Shown here piece by piece: positions 38,521-45,931 of a stretch of 64,000 nucleotides of DNA. Both the position numbers and the translations under genes were made by a program. The notes below the pieces were generated by a model, which made no database searches, had not been told where the DNA came from, and saw nothing but the letters and a program-made list of their open reading frames with translations. The DNA comes from Acidovorax soli (GTDB lineage: Bacteria > Pseudomonadota > Gammaproteobacteria > Burkholderiales > Burkholderiaceae_C): the NCBI RefSeq assembly GCF_900107605.1, contig NZ_FNQJ01000007.1, forward strand, positions 62,001 to 126,000, written 5' to 3'. The stretch's first letter is position 1. Each line of letters begins with the position of its first letter.

Positions 38521-39153
38521 ATGTCTGATAACAACCAAAATGCTTCTGGCGGCTTCTCCCACGAGAAGGTGGAAACCAGCAATTTCCTGATGATCGTGCT
38601 GATCCTGCTGGTGATCGCGATTGGTGGCCTGGTGGAAATCGTTCCCCTGTTCTTCCAGAAATCCACCACCGAGGCGGTGACCGGCGTGCAACCCTATTCG
38701 GCGCTGCAACTGATGGGGCGCGATGTATACATCCGCGAGGGCTGCTACAACTGCCACTCGCAGATGATCCGTCCGTTTCGCGCCGAAACCCTGCGTTATG
38801 GCCACTACTCCGTGGCCGGTGAGTTCGTGTATGACCATCCATTCCAGTGGGGCAGCAAGCGCACGGGCCCCGATCTGCATCGCGTGGGTGGCAAGTACAG
38901 CGACGAATGGCATCGCATTCACCTGAACAATCCGCGTGACGTGGTGCCCGAGTCCAACATGCCTGCGTATCCATGGCTGGAGAAAAATGCCATTGATCCA
39001 GCCGACGTGGCGCCGCGCATGAAGGCCTTGCGGACCGTGGGCGTGCCTTACTCCGACGAGCAGATCGCTGCGTCTGCCGCCGAGGTGAAGGGCAAGACCG
39101 AAATCGATGCCTTGGTGGCTTATCTGCAAGTCATGGGCCGCGCGCTCAAGTAA
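38521..39153 (+). CDS. ccoO: cbb3-type cytochrome c oxidase subunit II (monohaem)
   Basis: Membrane-anchored monohaem cytochrome c of the cbb3 oxidase, 210 residues. An N-terminal helix (residues about 20-42) is followed by the haem site GCYNCHSQM (Cys75, Cys78, His79), with the typical continuation [13 protein letters not shown]. The axial Met is probably in ESNMPAYPW. It carries electrons from CcoP to CcoN. AAGGAG lies 7 bases before the ATG and 18 bases separate it from ccoN. Confidence 0.97.
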   Translation: MSDNNQNASGGFSHEKVETSNFLMIVLILLVIAIGGLVEIVPLFFQKSTTEAVTGVQPYSALQLMGRDVYIREGCYNCHSQMIRPFRAETLRYGHYSVAGEFVYDHPFQWGSKRTGPDLHRVGGKYSDEWHRIHLNNPRDVVPESNMPAYPWLEKNAIDPADVAPRMKALRTVGVPYSDEQIAASAAEVKGKTEIDALVAYLQVMGRALK

Positions 39154-39165
39154 AGGAGATTCGCC

Positions 39166-39303
39166 ATGGACATCACGACCATGCGCATCGTCGCCACATT
39201 GGCATCGATGGCCTGTTTTATTGGCATCTGGGTCTGGGCCTACAGGGGCCGCAACAAGTCCCGGTTTGATGAGGCAGCCCGGCTGCCCTTCGAGCAAGAT
39301 TGA
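39166..39303 (+). CDS. ccoQ: cbb3-type oxidase small subunit CcoQ
   Basis: A 45-residue single-helix protein (MDITTMRIVATLASMACFIG, then IWVWAYRGRNKSRFDEAARL) with the RFDEAARLPF ending typical of CcoQ. CcoQ stabilises the assembled oxidase. AAGGAG precedes the ATG, and it fills the gap between ccoO and ccoP (12 and 24 bases away), the standard order. Confidence 0.92.
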   Translation: MDITTMRIVATLASMACFIGIWVWAYRGRNKSRFDEAARLPFEQD

Positions 39304-39327
39304 CCTTCACCAGAACGAGAACACCCC

Positions 39328-40242
39328 ATGAGTGACTTCACCAGCAATTTCTGGTCGGTCTTTGTGACCACGCTGACCTTGGTCGGCATCATCGCCTGCG
39401 GCATTCTGCTTTGGATGGCGGGCCGCAAGAAGGTTATGGCCACGGCCGAGAACACCACTGGCCACGTCTGGGACGAGGACCTGGTCGAAATGAACAACCC
39501 CCTGCCGCGCTGGTGGGTGTGGCTGTTCGTCATCACCATCATCTTCGGCCTGGGCTATCTGGCTGCCTATCCCGGTCTTGGCACCTTTACGGGCAAGCTG
39601 AACTGGACGCAAAAGGGTGAATACGAGGCTGAAATGGCCAAGGCCAAGACGGAAATCGAGCCGCTGTATGCGCGTTTTGCCTCCATGAAGCCTGAAGATG
39701 TGGCCGTGGATCCGCAGGCCCATGCCATCGGCGAGCGCTTGTTCATGAACAACTGCGCCCAGTGCCATGGTTCCGATGCCCGCGGCAGCAAGGGATTCCC
39801 CAACCTGGCAGATGCTGACTGGCTGCATGGCGGCACCCCCGAAAAGATCCGCGAAACGCTGGAGAAGGGGCGCATCGGCAATATGCCTCCCATGGCTGCC
39901 GCAGTGGGTTCACCGGAAGACGTGCGCAATCTGTCGCACTATGTGCTGAGCCTGTCGGGCAGCCCGCATGATTCGTTGCGGGCGTCGCTGGGCAAGACCA
40001 AGTTCGTGGCGTGCGCTGCCTGCCACGGCAACGATGGCAAGGGTAACCAGGCTTTGGGCGCCCCCAACCTCACGGACGACATCTGGTTGCATGGATGGGG
40101 CGAAGCGGCCATCACTGCCATGATCAACAATGGCAAGGTGAACCAGATGCCCGCGCAGGCTGACAAGCTGACCGAGGCGCAAATCGGGGTGCTGGCATCG
40201 TATGTGTGGGGCTTGTCCAACAAGCCTGCCGCAGCCCGATGA
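39328..40242 (+). CDS. ccoP: cbb3-type cytochrome c oxidase subunit III (dihaem)
   Basis: Membrane-anchored dihaem cytochrome c, 304 residues; it accepts electrons from soluble cytochromes and passes them to CcoO. Two helices (about residues 10-30 and 62-80), with the WWVWLFVITIIFGLGY segment typical of CcoP, precede haem sites CAQCH (Cys143, Cys146, His147) and CAACH (Cys229, Cys232, His233). Length and order are standard. Confidence 0.96.
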   Translation: MSDFTSNFWSVFVTTLTLVGIIACGILLWMAGRKKVMATAENTTGHVWDEDLVEMNNPLPRWWVWLFVITIIFGLGYLAAYPGLGTFTGKLNWTQKGEYEAEMAKAKTEIEPLYARFASMKPEDVAVDPQAHAIGERLFMNNCAQCHGSDARGSKGFPNLADADWLHGGTPEKIRETLEKGRIGNMPPMAAAVGSPEDVRNLSHYVLSLSGSPHDSLRASLGKTKFVACAACHGNDGKGNQALGAPNLTDDIWLHGWGEAAITAMINNGKVNQMPAQADKLTEAQIGVLASYVWGLSNKPAAAR

Positions 40243-40312
40243 ACTCGGGGTGGCTCCAGTTCCGACTGGGGCTGCTTTGAAGTGCTAGTTATCCGCTTCC
40301 ATAGTCCGCACC

Positions 40313-41758
40313 ATGAAATCATCCGACAAGACGCCGCGCAAGGTCATTCCCATCGCGGCGGCCACATCTGAGCCGTCGGCGGAGGGTGAACTTGTCTCCC
40401 TTTACGAGGCCCAGAAAAAAATTTACCCACGATCAATCAGTGGGTTCTTTGCGCGTTGGCGTTGGGTCATGGTGTTTCTCACGCAGCTCGTTTTCTATGG
40501 GTTGCCCTGGCTGGAGTGGGGCCAGCGCCAAATGGTGCTGTTTGACCTTGGTGCCCGTCGGTTCTATATTTTTGGGTTGGTCCTGTACCCACAGGATTTC
40601 ATCTATCTCACGGGCTTGCTGATTATTTCAGCGCTCTCGCTGTTTCTGTTCACTGCGGTTGCGGGTCGTCTGTGGTGTGGCTTTGCCTGTCCACAGACGG
40701 TCTATACCGAGATATTCATGTGGATAGAGCACAAGATCGAAGGTGATCGCAGTGCACGTCTGCGCTTGGATGCCGGTCCCTGGACCTTTGAGAAGATTCG
40801 CAAGAAATTCTTGAAGCAGACGGTCTGGGTTGCTGTTTCCCTCTGGACGGGTTTCACTTTTGTCGGGTATTTCGTGCCGATTCGGGAACTGGGTCCCGAG
40901 TTGTTGGCGTTTGCTGGCACCTGGCAGATTTTCTGGGTGTTTTTCTACAGCTTGGCCACTTATGGCAACGCCGGCTTCCTTCGGGAGCAGGTTTGCAAAT
41001 ACATGTGCCCCTATGCGCGTTTTCAGAGCGCGATGTTCGATCGGGATACCCTCATCGTGACCTATGACGAAACCCGCGGCGAGCCGCGCGGGCCCAGGGT
41101 CAAGACGGTGGACTACAAGGCCAAGGGTCTGGGCGAATGCATCGACTGCACCTTGTGTGTGCAGGTGTGTCCCGTGGGCATCGACATCCGCAAGGGTTTG
41201 CAATATGAATGCATTGGCTGTGGTCTTTGCGTGGATGCCTGCAATACCGTGATGGACAAGATGCATTACCCCAGAGGCTTGATACGGTATTCAACCCAGA
41301 ATGGTGTCCAGCGTCGCTGGAGCCAGTCGCAAATCCTGCGACATGTCCTGCGCCCTCGCGTGCTCATTTACACCGCGGTTCTGGTGGCTTTGTGTGTGGG
41401 CATGCTGGCCAGCCTGACCACGCGCACACCCCTGAAGGTGGACATCGTGCGTGACCGGGCCGCCTTGTCCCGCATTGTTGCGGGGGGCAAGCTTGAAAAT
41501 GTCTATCGACTGCAAATCATGAATGCCACAGAGGCTGCGCAGCGCTACCGCATTACTGCGAGCGGGCTGGATGGCTTGGAAGTGGCTTCGGAGCAGGAGG
41601 TGGACATTGGTGCTGCAGAATCCCGTTGGGTAGCGGTGCGGTTGCAGATCCCGTATGGATCTGCGGCCCCTGGTTCCCATGCGATTCATTTCGATATATC
41701 TGCACTGGAAAGCGGCGGCAAAGTGACAGAGAAATCCATATTCCTGGTGCCACGCTGA
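40313..41758 (+). CDS. ccoG: cbb3 oxidase accessory iron-sulfur protein CcoG (FixG/RdxA)
   Basis: Membrane ferredoxin-like protein, 481 residues; CcoG family members reduce Cu(II) for cbb3 assembly. It has several membrane helices, the CGFACPQTVYTEIFMWIE loop, two [4Fe-4S] sites (CIDCTLCVQVCPVG and CIGCGLCVDACN) and a C-terminal immunoglobulin-like domain after about residue 360. It is 70 bases after ccoP on the same strand, followed by fixH, the usual order. Confidence 0.95.
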   Translation: MKSSDKTPRKVIPIAAATSEPSAEGELVSLYEAQKKIYPRSISGFFARWRWVMVFLTQLVFYGLPWLEWGQRQMVLFDLGARRFYIFGLVLYPQDFIYLTGLLIISALSLFLFTAVAGRLWCGFACPQTVYTEIFMWIEHKIEGDRSARLRLDAGPWTFEKIRKKFLKQTVWVAVSLWTGFTFVGYFVPIRELGPELLAFAGTWQIFWVFFYSLATYGNAGFLREQVCKYMCPYARFQSAMFDRDTLIVTYDETRGEPRGPRVKTVDYKAKGLGECIDCTLCVQVCPVGIDIRKGLQYECIGCGLCVDACNTVMDKMHYPRGLIRYSTQNGVQRRWSQSQILRHVLRPRVLIYTAVLVALCVGMLASLTTRTPLKVDIVRDRAALSRIVAGGKLENVYRLQIMNATEAAQRYRITASGLDGLEVASEQEVDIGAAESRWVAVRLQIPYGSAAPGSHAIHFDISALESGGKVTEKSIFLVPR

Positions 41759-41832
41759 GTCAATTGAGTGAAGGTCGCGCTGTGCGCTGCAGGGCGTCTT
41801 GTGGTCTATATGCTGATACCTGAGGAGTTTCC

Positions 41833-42105
41833 ATGCCAAACAGCCCCGTTATTACTCCCGGACCCCAGCCATGGTGGAAGTTTGGGCATGTCTGGCTGGT
41901 GATTGCCGGACCGGTCATTGTGGTGATTGCCGGCTTCATTACGTTGTGGCTTGCCGTGAGTCGGCCGGACCCCGTCGTCGAGGAGGACTATTACCGCAAA
42001 GGGATTGAGATCAACCAGACGCTGGCACAGCCAGAGAAAAGCTTGGCCCCCGCGCTCAAGGGCCGCAACCATGCGGCGACACCTGCCGTGGATCAGCCTC
42101 GCTGA
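41833..42105 (+). CDS. ccoH: FixH/CcoH-family protein
   Basis: A 90-residue protein with one helix (WLVIAGPVIVVIAGFITLWLA) and the SRPDPVVEEDYYRKGIEINQ motif characteristic of FixH/CcoH, which stabilises the CcoI copper pump and cbb3 assembly. AGGAG lies 5 bases before the ATG at 41833. It is shorter than rhizobial FixH (about 150-170 residues) and lacks most of the periplasmic domain. Confidence 0.82.
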   Translation: MPNSPVITPGPQPWWKFGHVWLVIAGPVIVVIAGFITLWLAVSRPDPVVEEDYYRKGIEINQTLAQPEKSLAPALKGRNHAATPAVDQPR

Positions 42106-42162
42106 ACCAGAGTTCCAGCTGGTCGCATACACACGCCCTCCGCAACCCCGAGGAAACACACG

Positions 42163-42456
42163 ATGTGGACACAACGCCTGATGTGGATTGCATGGCCCGC
42201 TTTTCTGGTGGCCGGGATCCTGGAAATGCTGGTTTTCGCCATGGTGGATCCACAGGATCTTCATTGGTTTGGTCAGCCATTGACTCTGTCCCGCCAGGGG
42301 GTCTATACCCTTGCGTTCTTTGCGTTCTGGATCATTACCATGGTTGCCAGCGCGTTGACAACGCTGCTCTCCATGTCACCCTTTGAACTCAACCGCTGCC
42401 CCGTGCCTCCGGATGCTCGACCGGGCGATTGCCACAAGGCATCGTCGTGCCCGTGA
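42163..42456 (+). CDS. Two-helix membrane protein of unknown function in the cco cluster
   Basis: A 97-residue protein that I do not recognise. Two membrane helices (LMWIAWPAFLVAGILEMLVF and VYTLAFFAFWIITMVASAL) flank a short loop with DPQDLHWFG. The tail has two cysteines in a Pro-rich stretch (NRCPVPPDARPGDCHKASSC). GAGGAAA precedes the ATG. It lies 57 bases after fixH in the same direction and 22 bases from the end of the convergent fnr gene, so it is probably cotranscribed with the oxidase assembly genes. Confidence 0.7.
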   Translation: MWTQRLMWIAWPAFLVAGILEMLVFAMVDPQDLHWFGQPLTLSRQGVYTLAFFAFWIITMVASALTTLLSMSPFELNRCPVPPDARPGDCHKASSCP

Positions 42457-42478
42457 CGGTTGCATGCCTGAACAGCGA

Positions 42479-43201
42479 TCAGTGACAAGCCTGCTGGTTG
42501 TTGACAATGCGCTTGAGTGCATCGGTGTCCAGAATGCGGACATGGCGCTGTTTGACTTCCACCGTGCCATCTTCCACAAACTTCGAGAACGTGCGGCTGA
42601 CTGTCTCCAGCTTGAGCCCCAGGTAACTGCCGATTTCTTCCCGTGTCATTCGCAATACCAGTTCGGACTGCGAGAACCCACGGGCATGCAGGCGTTGCAC
42701 CAGGTTGAGCAGGAACGCAGCCAGGCGCTCTTCTGCACGCATGCTGCCCAGCAAAAGCATCACGCCGTGTTCACGAACGATTTCCCGGCTCATGATCTTG
42801 TGAACGTGGTGTTGCAGCGCCGTGACTTCGCGCGATAGTTCTTCGATGCGATCAAAGGGCATGACACACACTTCGGCATCTTCGAGGGCGACTGCGTCAC
42901 AGGTGTGATGATCGTTGACGATGCCATCGAGTCCAATGATTTCACCCGCCATCTGAAAGCCTGTGACCTGGTCGCGCCCATCTTCGGTAGCGACGCAGGT
43001 CTTGAAAAACCCGGTGCGAATGGCATAGAGAGAGGTGAACGACTCCCCATTGCGAAAGAGCGTACCTCCTCGCTTGATTTTTCGCCGCACTGCCACGATA
43101 TCGTCAATGCGTTGCAACTGCTGCTCGTTCAGGCCTACGGGCATGCACAGTTCTCGCAGGTTACAGTTGGAGCAGGCGACTTTGATGGTTTGCGGGTTCA
43201 T
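42479..43201 (-). CDS. fnr: Oxygen-sensing regulator of the FNR family
   Basis: Crp/Fnr-family transcription factor, about 240 residues. Cysteines at 10, 13 and 19 (ACSNCNLREL-C) and Cys112 (AEVCVMPF) align with the four [4Fe-4S] ligands of E. coli FNR (20, 23, 29, 122), so it should sense oxygen directly. The recognition helix LETVSRTF holds the E-xx-SR motif that reads TTGA half-sites. A GTG two codons upstream (43207) is an alternative start. It probably acts on the three FNR boxes found here and on its own promoter, since one box lies between it and hemN. Confidence 0.95.
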   Translation of the reverse strand: MNPQTIKVACSNCNLRELCMPVGLNEQQLQRIDDIVAVRRKIKRGGTLFRNGESFTSLYAIRTGFFKTCVATEDGRDQVTGFQMAGEIIGLDGIVNDHHTCDAVALEDAEVCVMPFDRIEELSREVTALQHHVHKIMSREIVREHGVMLLLGSMRAEERLAAFLLNLVQRLHARGFSQSELVLRMTREEIGSYLGLKLETVSRTFSKFVEDGTVEVKQRHVRILDTDALKRIVNNQQACH

Positions 43202-43323
43202 GGGCACTGGGACCTGGACAGGTCTGGGTAATTGGCTTGTATCTGCTGGGACTCCATTGTCCCGCGGTGCACGCGTGGCGGCTGACTTGAATCAAATTGT
43301 CCCTCCTGTGCCCATTCGCCTTC

Positions 43324-43337
43324 TTGATTAAGGTCAA
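43324..43337. promoter_or_regulatory. FNR box between fnr and hemN
   Basis: TTGAT-TAAG-GTCAA matches the FNR consensus. Its centre is about 61 bases before the hemN ATG, so a class II start would fall near 43372 with CAGTAT (43362-43367) as -10. It is about 125 bases from the divergent fnr start, so autoregulation is possible. Confidence 0.75.
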
Positions 43338-43391
43338 GGACGTGGATCAAAGGGTACGGCACAGTATCGATGCACGCAAGGATATTTTCCC

Positions 43392-44768
43392 ATGACCGCT
43401 GTTACCCCAGAACTTCTGCGCCGTTTTGACATACCAGGACCGCGCTATACCTCCTACCCCACGGCTGACCGGTTTGTGGAGGCTTTTGGGCAAGAGGACT
43501 ATGTGTTGGCGCTGTCACAGCGCCGGCTTGGCGCTACGGCACTGCCGCTGTCGCTGTATGTCCACATTCCGTTTTGCGAATCGTTGTGCTACTACTGTGC
43601 CTGCAACAAGATCATCACCAAGCACCATGACCGTGCCGACGTGTATTTGCGCTACCTCAGCCGCGAGATTGATCTGCACACGGCCCACTGCGGCACCGGA
43701 CAGGTGGTCAGCCAGTTGCACCTCGGGGGTGGCACGCCGACCTTTCTTTCGGATGACGGACTGCGCCAGCTCATGGCAACGCTGCGGCGCAGTTTCACCT
43801 TTGCGCCGGGTGGTGAGTATTCCATCGAGGTGGATCCTCGCACGGTCACTTCGGATCGGCTGGCGGTGCTGGCGGAACTGGGCTTCAATCGATTGAGCTT
43901 CGGGGTGCAGGATTTTGATGCCGAGGTTCAGAAGGCAGTGCACCGCATTCAGCCCGCAGAGCAGGTGTTTGCGCTGGTGGAAGCGTCTCGTGCGCTGGGC
44001 TTTGAGTCGGTCAATGTGGATTTGATTTACGGGCTGCCGCGCCAGACCCCCGAGTCGTTTGATCGCACGCTGGCACAGGTGGCCCAATTGCGCCCCGACC
44101 GAATCGCTTTGTATGCCTACGCCCATTTGCCTGATCGTTTCAAGCCGCAGCGGCGCATCATCTCGACAGAACTGCCTGCCGCATCCGCCAAGGTGACCAT
44201 GCTTTCGCGTTCGCTGGACGCCTTCATTGATGCAGGTTACGTCTATGTAGGCATGGACCACTTTGCCTTGCCTACGGATGCGTTGGCTGTTGCCAAGCGG
44301 CAGGGGCGCCTGCACCGCAATTTTCAGGGCTACAGCACCCAGCCCGACTGCGATCTCATCGGCCTGGGCGTATCCGCGATCGGCCGGGTGGGCGCGACCT
44401 ACAGCCAGAACGCCAAATCGCTGGAGGAGTACTACGACCATCTGGATCAGGGGCGGTTGCCCGTGGTGCGAGGGTTGGCGCTGAATCGCGATGACCTGGT
44501 GCGCAGGGCCGTCATCATGGCGCTGATGTGCCAGGGCGAGGTCTTGTTTGAGCCCATGGATCAAGCTTGGCTCATTGATTTTCGGAAGTATTTCGCGCCG
44601 GAACTGGAGCAGTTGGAGTCCATGGCCGAGCAGGGGCTCGTTGCATTGAGTGCCGAGGGCGTCAAGGTAACGCCCATGGGCTGGTTCTTTGTGCGCGGCA
44701 TCGCCATGGTGTTTGACCGCTATTTGCAGGCTGACCGCAATCGGGCCCGGTTTTCGCGCATCATCTGA
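43392..44768 (+). CDS. hemN: Oxygen-independent coproporphyrinogen III oxidase (radical SAM)
   Basis: Radical-SAM enzyme that decarboxylates coproporphyrinogen III to protoporphyrinogen IX without oxygen, giving haem under micro-oxic or anoxic growth. It has 458 residues, the usual HemN length. The cluster motif CESLCYYCACN provides the three Cys (CxxxCxxC), followed by HLGGGTPTFLS and VDPRTVT. The start MTAVTPELLRRFDIPGPRYT is typical. It lies behind an FNR box, matching need for haem when cbb3 oxidase is made. Confidence 0.96.
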   Translation: MTAVTPELLRRFDIPGPRYTSYPTADRFVEAFGQEDYVLALSQRRLGATALPLSLYVHIPFCESLCYYCACNKIITKHHDRADVYLRYLSREIDLHTAHCGTGQVVSQLHLGGGTPTFLSDDGLRQLMATLRRSFTFAPGGEYSIEVDPRTVTSDRLAVLAELGFNRLSFGVQDFDAEVQKAVHRIQPAEQVFALVEASRALGFESVNVDLIYGLPRQTPESFDRTLAQVAQLRPDRIALYAYAHLPDRFKPQRRIISTELPAASAKVTMLSRSLDAFIDAGYVYVGMDHFALPTDALAVAKRQGRLHRNFQGYSTQPDCDLIGLGVSAIGRVGATYSQNAKSLEEYYDHLDQGRLPVVRGLALNRDDLVRRAVIMALMCQGEVLFEPMDQAWLIDFRKYFAPELEQLESMAEQGLVALSAEGVKVTPMGWFFVRGIAMVFDRYLQADRNRARFSRII

Positions 44769-44799
44769 TACCCATCATTCGAGCTGTGCCCCGGTCTTC

Positions 44800-45528
44800 A
44801 TGCTTGCACCCCTTGCCGTAACGGCTTTGCTCATGGGGCTCGCTGGCGGGCCCCATTGCTTGGCCATGTGCTCCGCGCCTTGCAGTGCGATCATCGGCCA
44901 GGAGGCGGCGTGCTCGCAAGCGGGCAGCCCCGTCTCTCAGCCGGTTCAGTGGTTTCCCAAAGGTGGAACCTCTCGCCGGCTGTTCGCATTTCACTTCGGG
45001 CGCCTGGCGGGCTATGCCGGGGCGGGCGCCCTGGCCGCGCTGGCCATGGACAGCCTGGCATGGGTGACCCAGCAAACCATGGCCTTGAGTCCGGTATGGA
45101 CCCTGATGCACGTGGCGGTCATGGCCTGGGGTTTGATGATGATGGTGCAGGCGCGACAGCCTGCTTGGGTAGAGCAGGCCGGGCGCACGGCCTGGCGCCG
45201 CGTGCAACCCCTTGTCCGCGCGCCGGGTGGGCTGCTGGTGGCGGGCGGGCTTTGGGCTCTCATGCCATGCGGATTGCTTTATTCGGCCCTGCTGGTGGCT
45301 GCGCTCAGCGGTAGCATGTTGCAGGGCGCTGTGACCATGGTGTTTTTTGGAGTGGGGAGTGGACTGTGGCTGGTGGCCGGACCCTGGCTGTGGGGGCGGC
45401 TGCGTTCACGCATCAACGCGGTGCGAGCCAGTTGGGGAACCCGGCTGGCGGGTGCGCTGCTGGTCGGGGTGGCGGGGTGGGCATTGTGGATGGATCTGGT
45501 TTACAAACCCTCTCTGTGGTGCAGATAA
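44800..45528 (+). CDS. SafE/CycZ-like multi-helix membrane protein of the cco neighbourhood
   Basis: A 242-residue protein with about six helices, resembling the sulfite-exporter/CycZ-like membrane family commonly found next to cbb3 assembly genes and linked to copper handling. Notable is an N-terminal cysteine cluster GGPHCLAMCSAPC in a helix, a possible metal or thiol site, and a second PCGL motif (LMPCGLLYSALLVAALSG). I chose the ATG at 44800, 31 bases after hemN; the ribosome site is weak. Function in copper delivery is inference from neighbours. Confidence 0.75.
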   Translation: MLAPLAVTALLMGLAGGPHCLAMCSAPCSAIIGQEAACSQAGSPVSQPVQWFPKGGTSRRLFAFHFGRLAGYAGAGALAALAMDSLAWVTQQTMALSPVWTLMHVAVMAWGLMMMVQARQPAWVEQAGRTAWRRVQPLVRAPGGLLVAGGLWALMPCGLLYSALLVAALSGSMLQGAVTMVFFGVGSGLWLVAGPWLWGRLRSRINAVRASWGTRLAGALLVGVAGWALWMDLVYKPSLWCR

Positions 45529-45688
45529 CTTCAGCGGGAAGTGCCTTGGGTCACTCGGGCGGGTGGCGTCACGCCAGAATTTCATCGTTGGGATTGCGGG
45601 GCGCAATGGTCTGGACGGCGGCGATAATCCTTGTCACCAAGGGTGGTGCGCATGTCGCCATGTTTCTCCATGCATGCCGTGAAACTCC

Positions 45689-45931
45689 GTGAATTCTTCC
45701 CTCCTTATTGATACCGGTCAGCTTCGCATCGGCATGTATGTCCAGCCCGGCGTGGGCTGGATGCATCACGCATTCAACGACCGTTACGGCATCGTCGTGT
45801 CCGTCAATTCGACCAGACCGCTGAGGCCCGAGGTGTCGCGCGATGCGCTCGACTATCTGTCTCCACGCAAGCGGATCTGCGATTTCTTTGAGCGCGCTGC
45901 AGATCCTGGTCCTGACGAGGTGCACGCATGA
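45689..45931 (+). CDS. Small protein resembling the DUF3391 head of HD-GYP proteins
   Basis: An 80-residue soluble protein. Its first 35 residues (IDTGQLRIGMYVQPGVGWMH) look like the DUF3391 segment at the N-terminus of HD-GYP c-di-GMP phosphodiesterases, but no HD-GYP domain follows. The rest is charged, without a recognised motif. Its stop overlaps the start of the GGDEF-EAL gene (ATGA), suggesting a partner or regulator of that protein. The 160 bases upstream (45529-45688) hold no other gene. Confidence 0.6.
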   Translation: MNSSLLIDTGQLRIGMYVQPGVGWMHHAFNDRYGIVVSVNSTRPLRPEVSRDALDYLSPRKRICDFFERAADPGPDEVHA

